Shown: positions 1 to 6,276 of the stretch, piece after piece
Layout: every line of letters starts with the position of its first letter
How positions within the stretch are numbered: position 1 is the stretch's first letter
Source of the DNA: a virus
Reading direction: 5' to 3' (one strand)
DNA: 37,238 nt
Virus record (IMG/VR): IMGVR_UViG_3300031250_000171
Location: 1-37,238 of that record
Notes under the pieces: generated by a model
The model's input: the letters and a program-made list of their open reading frames with translations, nothing else
The model's database searches: none
What the model was told of the DNA's origin: nothing
Position numbers and translations under genes: made by a program

Positions 1-119
1 TCTCCACGGGTTCCTACACGCCACAGGGACGATCAGCCTCGGAGCGGTCACCTGCCCCAAGACTGATCGCACAAATCACTGGTCCGCGCACCTCCGGCCG
101 TTTTCATCCCCGGTGGCGC

Positions 120-252
120 AGCGGCCCCGCCGATGCGGGGCGTCTCTCCTGGTCGTCGCCGTCGGCCAGCACACCTCGCGGTCGCCCGCGGCACTCGGCA
201 CCACCAGATTGGTCGCGACGACGGTCTTGCCGGCGCCACCCTTGATTCCGCG
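120..252 (-). pseudogene. ParA-like ATPase fragment, frameshifted
   Basis: Read on the minus strand, one frame gives a deviant Walker A segment (GIKGGAGKT, about 249-223) followed by VVATNLVV, as in ParA/Soj partition ATPases. Around 172-180 the likeness moves to another frame, which gives VLADGDDQ, like the ParA motif that follows the first helix. No frame holds the rest of a ParA protein of about 200-260 residues and no proper start is visible. I infer a decayed remnant of a host or plasmid parA gene lying outside the prophage. The family call rests on about 40 residues. Confidence 0.5.
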
Positions 253-438
253 AGCGTGGGTCCGACTCCGTCCCAGACCGGTATTGAGCGAGTATGGAGG
301 GCGTATAGGATCGGGCCAATCTTCCATTGGCCGAGCCGCGACGATGCCTTCAGCATAGGCATTGGGCGGTCCGGCGTATCCCTGTCCGCCTACCCGAAGC
401 CTGCGCTACCGCCCCATCACATCCTGCCGCCAATTATT

Positions 439-481
439 GTACCCCCAATATATCGTTGACCGGGATATTTTCTGGGGGTAC
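439..481. promoter_or_regulatory. Inverted repeat upstream of brnTA (candidate operator)
   Basis: GTACCCCC (439-446) and GGGGGTAC (474-481) form perfect 8-bp arms around an AT-rich centre, with further partial symmetry (AATATATC against GATATTTT). The right arm ends 8 bases before the brnT ATG. BrnTA operons are known to be autorepressed by the BrnA-containing complex, so this is the natural operator and promoter region. A TTGACC hexamer lies inside (455-460), but I see no convincing -10 at the right spacing. Confidence 0.55.
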
Positions 482-489
482 GTTTCTTC

Positions 490-756
490 ATGGCGACCGA
501 ATTCGATGCCACCAAGAACGCCCTCACCATCGCCAAGCACGGCGTCGATTTCGCCATGGTTGACGCCTTTGAATGGGACAGCGCCCTGGTGGTCGAAGAC
601 ACCCGCAGGGACTACGGCGAAATGCGATTGATCGCCCTGGGATACATCGGCAACCGCCTGCACGTTCTGGCCTTCACCATCCGCGACGAGCGCATTCGCC
701 CGATCTCTTTGCGCAAGGCCAACAAACGGGAGATCAAACGCTATGCCGAAGCTTAA
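490..756 (+). CDS. brnT: BrnT-family toxin (type II TA ribonuclease)
   Basis: This 88-residue protein has the BrnT/DUF497 pattern: FDATKNALTIAKHGVDF near the N-terminus, a central VVEDTRRDYGEMRLIALGYIGNRLHVLAFT strand region, and the C-terminal RPISLRKANKREIKRYAE, which holds the usual RxISxRxA-R/K-E signature. Characterised BrnT proteins are RelE-fold ribonucleases that inhibit translation. The length is normal for the family. The gene overlaps the downstream brnA by 14 nt, the usual toxin-first order. It appears intact. It lies left of the probable phage end, so it is likely a host gene next to the insertion site. Confidence 0.88.
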   Translation: MATEFDATKNALTIAKHGVDFAMVDAFEWDSALVVEDTRRDYGEMRLIALGYIGNRLHVLAFTIRDERIRPISLRKANKREIKRYAEA

Positions 757-1069
757 GCCCTCGACCATCCAGCCGACGGACGCGGAAGACGCCGCGATCA
801 CCGCCGCGAGCAAGACCGACGCGGATGTGCCCGAACTGACCGACGCCGATTTCGCCGGCGCCCGTCCGGCCGCCGAGGTGCTTGCCAAACATCTGAGCGC
901 CACGGGGGCTGAGGCGCTGTTGCGTCCGCGTGGCCGTCCGGCCAAAGCCGACCGCAAGGTCGGCGTCAAACTCCGCATTGATCCCGATGTGGTGGAGGCT
1001 CTGCGGTCCAGCGGCAAAGGCTGGCAGACCCGCGCCAACGCGATCTTGCGCAAAGGGGTGGGGCTGTAG
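743..1069 (+). CDS. brnA: BrnA-family antitoxin
   Basis: This 108-residue protein has a disordered, acidic N-terminus and a C-terminal ribbon-helix-helix-like segment (GRPAKADRKVGVKLRIDPDVVEALRSSGKGWQTRANAILRK), the arrangement of BrnA antitoxins, whose C-terminus binds DNA. It overlaps brnT by 14 nt and is surely co-transcribed. It should neutralise BrnT and repress the operon through the inverted repeat at 439-481. The stop codon lies within about 10-15 bp of the inferred left end of the prophage, so the insertion apparently left the gene whole. Confidence 0.85.
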   Translation: MPKLKPSTIQPTDAEDAAITAASKTDADVPELTDADFAGARPAAEVLAKHLSATGAEALLRPRGRPAKADRKVGVKLRIDPDVVEALRSSGKGWQTRANAILRKGVGL

Positions 1070-1076
1070 GCGAGGA

Positions 1077-1247
1077 TGTGCATGTCGGTGCCCAGTATGG
1101 GGAGGTGACCGTTTTGGCACGGCGCTTTGACGCCACCGGAGGGCCGAAGACCAAGCGATCCAAGGGGTTGAGGCCGGAAGCGCTGACCGGGGGATTTGGC
1201 CCGGAATGGTCGGAAATGGCCGGAATGGGCGGGAGATTTGGCACCGG
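1077..1247. other. Probable left end of the prophage (attL) with MuA-type binding repeats
   Basis: Two candidate TGT ends lie just after brnA (1077 and 1083). Three related elements follow in the same orientation: TTTTGGCACGG (1112-1122), ATTTGGCCCGG (1194-1204) and ATTTGGCACCGG (1236-1247). The second and third also share the preceding GGGxGA context. Their spacing is about 82 bp and 42 bp. In phage Mu the left end also has three transposase sites, with L1 set apart and L2-L3 about 40 bp apart, and it lies just beyond the 3' end of the repressor gene, as here. The exact terminus and the 5-bp target duplication cannot be fixed without the right end. Confidence 0.5.
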
Positions 1248-1273
1248 ATCGGTCGCGGACGGAACGGGATCGA

Positions 1274-1299
1274 CGGTATGCACATTGGGCGGCATACCG
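1274..1299. repeat. 8-bp inverted repeat near the repressor 3' end
   Basis: CGGTATGC (1274-1281) and GCATACCG (1292-1299) form a perfect stem with a 10-nt loop, 50 bp downstream of the repressor stop on the minus strand. No T-run follows in either direction, so it is not a typical intrinsic terminator. It could slow transcription leaving the repressor gene or bind a protein at the phage end. Confidence 0.3.
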
Positions 1300-1348
1300 A
1301 CCTTCCGATCTATGCGGTAAGTTGGGCGCGCAGCGGTGTGGACGGCCC

Positions 1349-1852
1349 TCAGGCCCGGGATTTGGTTGTGGCGGCGCTGGCGGGATCGGTGATGGCGGCG
1401 CGGAGCTGGCGGCGCAGCTGGGCGACGGCACCCTTGAGGCCGATCAGCTTGTCATCCCAGGTGGGGAAGTCGGGGCCTGCGAGATCGGCAGCGATTTCGG
1501 CCGCCTTGGCGCCGAGGTGGCGCAGGGCGACGGAATAGCCACACTCCTTGTAAACCGCGGAAACCTGCTCCAGAGCGAGCCCGACCAGGGCGCCGTCGAC
1601 CTCGGCCGCCGAACCGGCCGGCGCTGGCGGCGGCGCGGCCTCTCCGACCCGCATCGGCCCCTCTCCGGTCAGAAGCCACTGTCCAGAGAAACCAAGATCA
1701 ACAAGCCGTTGAAGAACCTTCACTTTCGGCTCTGACGCGCCGGTTTCGTACCCCTGGTAGGTTCGGTATGAGGTGTCGAGGCGCGCTGCCATGTCTTCCT
1801 GGCTGTCACCGTAAAAATTGCGTGCCATTTTCAGGCGGTCAGGCCACGTCAT
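1349..1852 (-). CDS. Prophage repressor, XRE-type HTH (c-like)
   Basis: The 167-residue protein starts at the ATG reading MTWPDRLKMARN. An N-terminal XRE/Cro-type helix-turn-helix is clear: RLKMARNFYGDSQEDMAARLDTSYRTYQGYETGASEPKVKVLQRLVDLGFSGQWLLTGEGPM. A low-complexity Ala/Pro linker and a helical C-terminal domain (about 85-167) follow. No LexA-type peptidase motif is visible. Its place at the left end, divergent from the Ner-like gene across a repeat-rich operator region, is that of the Mu c repressor, though its DNA-binding domain is of the lambda-CI type. An upstream extension to 1951 stays open but would run through the operators, so I reject it. Confidence 0.8.
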   Translation of the reverse strand: MTWPDRLKMARNFYGDSQEDMAARLDTSYRTYQGYETGASEPKVKVLQRLVDLGFSGQWLLTGEGPMRVGEAAPPPAPAGSAAEVDGALVGLALEQVSAVYKECGYSVALRHLGAKAAEIAADLAGPDFPTWDDKLIGLKGAVAQLRRQLRAAITDPASAATTKSRA

Positions 1853-1853
1853 G

Positions 1854-1987
1854 GCATCCGACCTGTGGCCGTTAGGTCGGATGCTTGGCATCCGGGCTGC
1901 TCGCCGCATCCGACTTCCAAAAACGTCATAAAATGCAATGGGTTGCGCCATGCCGCAGAAATATGCGCGCCGCCACAGGTCGGATGC
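1854..1987. promoter_or_regulatory. Early operator region with repeated GCATCCGAC elements
   Basis: The same 16-bp element lies at both edges in opposite orientation: GCATCCGACCTGTGGC (1854-1869) and GCCACAGGTCGGATGC (1972-1987). Shorter copies lie between: AGGTCGGATGC (1874-1884), inverted against the first to form a palindrome, plus GCATCCGGG (1888-1896) and GCATCCGAC (1906-1914). This is what an operator array for the divergent repressor and Ner-like genes should look like. The leftmost element starts one base upstream of the repressor ATG, so repressor binding there could limit its own expression. Confidence 0.65.
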
Positions 1988-1999
1988 GCGAAAATCACG

Positions 2000-2028
2000 T
2001 TGACCACGCAGATTTCACGTCCTATAAC
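2000..2028 (+). promoter_or_regulatory. Rightward early promoter (Pe)
   Basis: TTGACC (2000-2005) and TATAAC (2023-2028) are separated by exactly 17 bp, a near-consensus sigma70-type promoter. CACGT is directly repeated 20 bp apart at 1996-2000 and 2016-2020, overlapping the promoter, and could bind Ner. The expected start point (about 2035-2036) coincides with the ATG of the Ner-like gene. Confidence 0.7.
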
Positions 2029-2035
2029 CACCGTC

Positions 2036-2359
2036 ATGACGATAGACGTAACCACCGTGAACATCCCCGAAAAACCCGCCGAGCGGCGGGTGTGGATCGT
2101 GGGCCAACTGCGCCTGCGGGGAACGTCTCTCCGCAGGCTGGCGGCCCAGGAAAAGGTGTGCCAGCAGGCCATGAGCAACGCGCTCAACCATTCCAGTTCG
2201 TACCTGGAAGAGGTCATCGCGCAGGCGCTCGACCTGACGGTCCAGCAGCTGTTTCCCGAGCGCTTCGACGACCGGGGGAACCGCCTGAGCTGGACCCGCG
2301 AACAACAGCGTAGCACGCGCGGCATCCCGCGCAATGTCGAAGAGGAGCGCGCGGCATGA
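2036..2359 (+). CDS. Ner-like early transcription regulator
   Basis: The core (about residues 15-85: RRVWIVGQLRLRGTSLRR, then LAAQEKVCQQAMSNALNH and VIAQALDLTVQQLFPERF) matches the Mu Ner/Nlp helix-turn-helix family in order and spacing, including the ending LFPERF, which corresponds to the WPSRY end of Ner. Mu Ner is about 75 residues; this protein has 107. Ner proteins dampen both early and repressor transcription during lytic growth. Two starts are possible. The ATG at 2036 has no Shine-Dalgarno sequence and sits at the predicted transcription start, so it would be leaderless. A GTG at 2057 would give 100 residues. The gene opens the early region. Confidence 0.75.
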   Translation: MTIDVTTVNIPEKPAERRVWIVGQLRLRGTSLRRLAAQEKVCQQAMSNALNHSSSYLEEVIAQALDLTVQQLFPERFDDRGNRLSWTREQQRSTRGIPRNVEEERAA

Positions 2360-2458
2360 ACAGCAAGCGCGCCGCCCCCAACCGCGTCTCCTGGGGCATC
2401 TTCGAGGCGGCCGAAGGCGGCGCTGGGGGCGGAGGAAAATCCGCGAAGGGCAGTCCCG
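2356..2458 (+). other. Possible gene fragment coupled to the Ner-like gene
   Basis: An ATG overlaps the Ner-like stop by 4 nt (ATGA) and opens a frame beginning MNSKRAAPNRVSWGIFEAAEGG. The frame stays open to 2721, but from 2459 on it runs antisense to a convincing minus-strand gene and stops looking like a protein. It may be the start of an early gene cut by insertion of that gene, or chance. I recognise no family. Confidence 0.25.
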
Positions 2459-2860
2459 TCAATGCACCTTGCCGCCGCTCGTTTTCTGTAACGATGCAAG
2501 TGCCGTGGACCATGTGCGAACAAGGTTCGCCACTTCCTCAAGGGGAAGCTGGTAATCGATCCAGCCAAGGCCGGGATGGCGAAGGGCAAGCGACATATTC
2601 TCTGACCTGGTATCAACCTGAGTTTTATAGATCGGGTCAGGGATCACCAGCACCGGCCCGTCGGCGCTTCTCCGTACTTCTGGGTGCATGTCGGCGCGTG
2701 CTCGGACGAGGGCATCGATGAATCCCGCAACGTGCTCCGCCTCAAGCATGACGACCATGTGCGGCCCCTCCGCCGCACCGAAGGACAGCTTGGCCGTCTT
2801 CCTGTCGTCTGACAGGTCGATGGCAAAGGCGGCGGGTTTCTTCTCCATTTCCATTTCCAT
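2459..2860 (-). CDS. Hypothetical protein, minus-strand accessory gene (moron)
   Basis: This 133-residue protein is encoded against the early operon. The sequence looks genuine (FAIDLSDDRKTAKLSFGAAEG, VVMLEAEHVAGFIDALVRARADMHPEV, GLGWIDYQLPLEEVANLVRTW), with alternating strands and a helix, and no signal peptide or membrane segment. A GAGGGG Shine-Dalgarno sequence lies just upstream of the ATG at 2860. The start is a short tandem repeat encoding MEMEMEK, so three in-frame ATGs could serve. An inverted repeat just upstream (2866-2913) may be its operator. The setting suggests a gene expressed in the lysogen, but I recognise no family. Confidence 0.6.
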   Translation of the reverse strand: MEMEMEKKPAAFAIDLSDDRKTAKLSFGAAEGPHMVVMLEAEHVAGFIDALVRARADMHPEVRRSADGPVLVIPDPIYKTQVDTRSENMSLALRHPGLGWIDYQLPLEEVANLVRTWSTALASLQKTSGGKVH

Positions 2861-2865
2861 TTCAG

Positions 2866-2913
2866 TTTCCCCTCATGGTTCGTGTGTCTTGACCACCACA
2901 ACCATAGGGGAAA
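2866..2913. promoter_or_regulatory. Inverted repeat upstream of the minus-strand gene
   Basis: TTTCCCCTCATGGTT (2866-2880) and AACCATAGGGGAAA (2900-2913) are reverse complements apart from one bulged base, with a 19-nt centre that contains TTGACC. One arm holds the Shine-Dalgarno sequence of the gene starting at 2860. It could be an operator or an mRNA hairpin that hides the ribosome-binding site. Confidence 0.45.
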
Positions 2914-3003
2914 GCCGGCCGGCCGTCATTGGTCATCCCCTGAGCAGGGCGGCCGGCCGTTCCATCCCTGGCGCCGTGGGTAACGGCGCACCGCGCAACT
3001 TGA

Positions 3004-3046
3004 AGGCCGGACGTGGCGGTGCACAGAGCCCGTCCGGCCTCTTTTT
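3004..3046 (+). terminator. Intrinsic terminator inside the early region
   Basis: AGGCCGGACG (3004-3013) and CGTCCGGCCT (3031-3040) form a perfect 10-bp GC-rich stem with a 17-nt loop, followed at once by CTTTTT. This is a rightward rho-independent terminator in form. It lies between the Ner-like gene and the transposition genes, 35 bp before the next start codon. It may terminate or attenuate the early transcript. Confidence 0.7.
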
Positions 3047-3080
3047 GCCCGGAATCAACGACAACAATCGAGAGGCCAAC

Positions 3081-3581
3081 ATGACCAGAAAAGCCCTTAA
3101 GGGCCGGTCGGCCGATCCACGGCAGACCGATTTCCTTGCCCTGCTGGAAGGCGCGATCGACTTTCCCGCGACGGCCCCCGAGCCCCGGCACGATGCCGGT
3201 GCGCTGGACCTCGACCAGCGCCTGCGGGTTCTGCTCAATGCGGCGATCAAGGCCGGCCCCTTCTCCGACCGCGACGCCCTGGCCGACGCCGTCAGCTTCC
3301 ATGCCGGCCGGCGGGTCACCAAGGCGATGATCGACAGCTGGACCGGGGCCAGCCGCCCGCACGCGCTGCCGGCGCATCTGGTCCCGTCATTCTGCGCGGC
3401 GCTGGGCAACACCATCCTGCTGCAGGGCGTGGCAGAGCATGCCGGTTGCGCGGTCACCGAGAGCGCCGAGCTGATTCGGTCGCGCCTCGACCGGCTGGCG
3501 CTGTTCATCCGCTTCGCCAAGGCCGAGCAGCGTCGCCTGATCGATGGCTCGCCGCTGTTCCGGCGGGAGGCGCGGTCATGA
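3081..3581 (+). CDS. Hypothetical early phage protein upstream of transposase A
   Basis: This 166-residue protein starts MTRKALKGRS after a GAGAGG Shine-Dalgarno sequence. It is mostly helical, with a middle segment (SDRDALADAVSFHAGRRVTKAMIDSWTGASRPHALPAHLVPSFCAALGN) that resembles a Cro/XRE-like DNA-binding fold. Similar proteins commonly precede the transposase gene in Mu-like prophages of Proteobacteria, which supports a place in the early operon. The exact role is unknown. It is the first gene after the terminator at 3004-3046. Confidence 0.65.
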   Translation: MTRKALKGRSADPRQTDFLALLEGAIDFPATAPEPRHDAGALDLDQRLRVLLNAAIKAGPFSDRDALADAVSFHAGRRVTKAMIDSWTGASRPHALPAHLVPSFCAALGNTILLQGVAEHAGCAVTESAELIRSRLDRLALFIRFAKAEQRRLIDGSPLFRREARS

Positions 3582-3589
3582 CCGGCCAA

Positions 3590-4090
3590 TCAGAAATCAC
3601 TGAAACGATCAATCCTGGGCGCGGCCATCGCCTCCATCTTGATGTCATTCGGCACCTGGATCTCCGCTCCGCAGAGCGGGCACTTGTAGCGGTCAACGTG
3701 GAAGTCGCGCTTCTGAATCTGGAACACCGCGTATTTGCCTGCCTCGAAGCATGTCTGGCAAAGCCATGGTCCGCCCTTATCCGCCTCACCCGCGTCACTG
3801 CGTACATACGCAAACGCGCCGACTCCGATTTTAGTAAGCGAATGGGCTTCGCGCTGAGCGATGCGGTGTTCCAATTCCTTGATCCTCTCGACCATCTCCG
3901 CGACCGTGTCCTTCAGCGCGAATATCGTGTCCTTGGCCGCATAGAGCGCGTCCTTCACTTGAAACATCTGCTCGTTTGCCGCCGCGATCTCCTCCGGCTT
4001 TGCGCCGCGCAGGGCCTTGATGAACCCGACTATCTTGCCGGCGGTATCGATCCCTGCGCCGACCAGGGAAATGGACTGAGCAACATCCAT
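3590..4090 (-). CDS. Zinc-ribbon and coiled-coil protein, minus-strand accessory gene
   Basis: This 166-residue protein lies antisense between the early gene ending at 3581 and transposase A. The N-terminus is a short apolar stretch (VAQSISLVGAGIDTAGKIVGFIKAL), followed by a long helix likely to form a coiled coil (about 30-82). The C-terminus holds a zinc ribbon with C111-x2-C114 and C137-x2-C140 (LCQTCFEAGKYAVFQ, YKCPLCGAEI). A GGGAGGA Shine-Dalgarno sequence precedes the ATG. Its function is unknown; the layout suggests a sensor or scaffold. It shares a 56-bp divergent intergenic region with transposase A, where the two ribosome-binding sites form an inverted repeat (4098-4105 and 4133-4140). 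Confidence 0.7.
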   Translation of the reverse strand: MDVAQSISLVGAGIDTAGKIVGFIKALRGAKPEEIAAANEQMFQVKDALYAAKDTIFALKDTVAEMVERIKELEHRIAQREAHSLTKIGVGAFAYVRSDAGEADKGGPWLCQTCFEAGKYAVFQIQKRDFHVDRYKCPLCGAEIQVPNDIKMEAMAAPRIDRFSDF

Positions 4091-4146
4091 GGCAAATCCT
4101 CCCGCGCCGTTTCGACGCAGGGTAGCAGCGATGCGGGAGGGCGGCC

Positions 4147-6243
4147 ATGACCGAGGAATGGAAGAGCGCCCAGGGCTGGGCCGACGCGGCCAAGGCCGCC
4201 GGCATCGACCGCAAGGTGATGCCGCATTCGGAGCGGAACGTGCGGGACAAGGCTACCCGTGAGTCGTGGTCCTTTCGTGATCGCGATGCCGGTGGCGGCG
4301 GGCGCGAATACCACGTCTCGGCGCTGCCGGCGGCATTCCGCAAGGCGCTGACCCACCAGGCGGTCAAGGCGCCGTCCCGCGCCCCGGTCCAGCTGTCGCT
4401 CGATCTGCCGCGGATCGAGGACATGAAGACCTATCAGCGCGGCCCGCTGGAGGCCCGCGCCGCCCTGCTGGCGGAGATCGACCGGCTGGTGCTGACCGGC
4501 CACACCGTCACCCACGCCATCGCCGCCGTGGTCGATGCGGCGGCCACCGGCGCGTTGCCGCCCGAGCTGCAACGACTGGTGCCGATCGCCAACGCCAGGG
4601 GCGGCGCCAGCGGATCGCGCACCCTGTCGGAGCGGTCGCTGAAGCGCTGGCGGGCGGCGGTTCGCCAGGCCGATGGCCAGGTGGCGGCGCTGGCGCCGAC
4701 GGCGGTGCCGGAAAGCCCGATCCCCGCCTGGGCGCCGACCTTCATGCAGCTGTATGCGCGGCCGACCAAGCCGGGCATCCCCGAGGTGCTGGAGGGCTGG
4801 CCGGCGGGCGAGGACAGGCCGAGCTACGACCAGGCCAAGCGGTTCCTCAAGCGGGTCGACGCCATCACCCGCAACATGGGCCGGATGGGCGCCCGCGCCC
4901 TGAAGTCGATCAAGGCCTACGTGGCGCGTGACTTTTCCGAGCTGTGGCCGGGAGCGGTGTTCATCGGCGACGGCCATACCTACAAGCAGGAGGTCGCCCA
5001 TCCCGTCCACGGCGGCCCGTTCCGGCCGGAAATCACCGCCATCCTGGACGTCTACACCCGCAAATGGGTGGGGTGGTCGGCGGCGCTGGCCGAGAACACC
5101 TGGTCGGTGGCCGACGCCGTCCGCCATGCGGCGACCACGGCGACCCAGTGCGCCATCCTGTATTACGACAACGGCGCCGGCGCGAAAAACAACACCTGGG
5201 ACGACGACGTGGCCGGCCTGGCGGCGCGGCTGTCGATGACCAAGCTGCACAGCGCGCCGTGGTCGAGCCAGGCGCGCGGCGTGATCGAGCGCTTCAACAG
5301 CTCGGTGCTGCATAAGGCGGCGCGCGCCCGGCCGACCTATGTCGGCCAGCGCATGGACCAGGATGCGCGGCGCTCGGCCTTCAAGATCACCCGCGCCGAA
5401 ATCAAGGCCGCCGGCACGTCCCGCCTGCTGACGTCGTGGGCCGATTTCATCGCCGACATCGACGCGGCCATGGTGGCATACAATGCCCGGCCGCATTCCT
5501 CCCTGCCCAAGATCATCGATCCCGCCACCACCCGGCGCCGTCACATGACTCCGGCCGAGGCCTGGGACAAGGCGATCGCCGACGGCTGGCAGCCCGATCC
5601 GATCCCCGCCGACGAGGCGCGGACCCTGTTCCGTCCGGCGGTGCGCCGGGCGGTACGGCGCGGCCTGATCGCCTGGATCGGCAACGAGTACTTCGCCCCC
5701 GAGCTGGAGTCCCTGCACGGCGAGGAGGTGATGGTTTCCTACGACCTGCACGACGCCGGCAGCGTGCTGGTATCGCTGCTCGACGGCCGCTTCGTCTGCG
5801 AAGCCAAGTGGAACGGCCACAAGCGGTCCTATGTGCCGGTGTCCTTCGCCCGGCGCGCCGAGGAACAGCGGGTGGCCGGCAAGATCGCCCGGCTGGAGTC
5901 CCACAAGCAGGTGGCGCTGGCCGAGTTGCACCCCGGCACCCTGATCGAGCACCAGCCGGCCGAGGTCATCACCCCCGAGCAGTTCCAGGCGGCCGAGGCG
6001 GAATACGCCCGGCTGGAGACCCGGAACGCGGAAGCGGTTCCGGCGGTTGCCGCGACCCTTCCGGGCGAGCGGCCGATCTTCGCCGACGACACATCGTGGG
6101 CCGGATGGGTGCTGGCCAATCCAGGCGCGGCGCTGGACGAGGACATCGCCCTGCTGCGCCGCAAGCTGAGGGACCGAAATTTCAGGATGTTGCTGGAAAT
6201 GCAAGGGCTGGACGTTGGCGCGCTCTCAGCCCTTGCCGCTTAA
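4147..6243 (+). CDS. A: Mu-type DDE transposase (MuA homologue)
   Basis: At 698 residues this is close to MuA (663). An N-terminal Mu-type winged-helix DNA-binding domain (about 1-75) ends in REYHVSALPAAFRKAL. A helical site-specific binding region (about 95-240) follows. The rve-type catalytic core has likely acidic residues D275 (FIGDGHTYKQ), D341 (YYDNGAGAKN) and E381 (RGVIERFNSS). A Mu-transposase C-terminal beta domain (about 490-590) includes RRGLIAWIGNEYFAPELE, and a charged tail probably contacts B. It catalyses strand transfer for integration and replicative transposition by acting on the phage ends. The D-E spacing of 39 is shorter than in MuA, so E381 is the best candidate rather than proven. 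A GCGGGAGG ribosome-binding site precedes the ATG. Confidence 0.95.
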   Translation: MTEEWKSAQGWADAAKAAGIDRKVMPHSERNVRDKATRESWSFRDRDAGGGGREYHVSALPAAFRKALTHQAVKAPSRAPVQLSLDLPRIEDMKTYQRGPLEARAALLAEIDRLVLTGHTVTHAIAAVVDAAATGALPPELQRLVPIANARGGASGSRTLSERSLKRWRAAVRQADGQVAALAPTAVPESPIPAWAPTFMQLYARPTKPGIPEVLEGWPAGEDRPSYDQAKRFLKRVDAITRNMGRMGARALKSIKAYVARDFSELWPGAVFIGDGHTYKQEVAHPVHGGPFRPEITAILDVYTRKWVGWSAALAENTWSVADAVRHAATTATQCAILYYDNGAGAKNNTWDDDVAGLAARLSMTKLHSAPWSSQARGVIERFNSSVLHKAARARPTYVGQRMDQDARRSAFKITRAEIKAAGTSRLLTSWADFIADIDAAMVAYNARPHSSLPKIIDPATTRRRHMTPAEAWDKAIADGWQPDPIPADEARTLFRPAVRRAVRRGLIAWIGNEYFAPELESLHGEEVMVSYDLHDAGSVLVSLLDGRFVCEAKWNGHKRSYVPVSFARRAEEQRVAGKIARLESHKQVALAELHPGTLIEHQPAEVITPEQFQAAEAEYARLETRNAEAVPAVAATLPGERPIFADDTSWAGWVLANPGAALDEDIALLRRKLRDRNFRMLLEMQGLDVGALSALAA

Positions 6244-6276
6244 GCGTTCACTTCCAAACAGGGGAAACCTATCACC

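Noticed and set aside
1920-1950. Possible leftward promoter for the repressor (TATGAC, TTGCAT on the minus strand)
   Set aside because: No pair of hexamers has acceptable spacing; a promoter must exist here but I cannot place it.
1853-1951. Extension of the repressor frame to the ATG at 1951
   Set aside because: The added 33 residues are encoded by operator repeats and lie before a typical repressor N-terminus (MTWPDRLKMARN).
1865-2035. Upstream extension of the Ner-like frame to 1865
   Set aside because: It would run through the operators and the early promoter, and the added residues show no protein-like pattern.
4030-6204. 724-codon open frame on the minus strand opposite transposase A
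   Set aside because: It is a frame shadow of GC-rich coding sequence: low-complexity Arg/Gly/His/Leu content, no family pattern, and wholly antisense to a clear MuA homologue.
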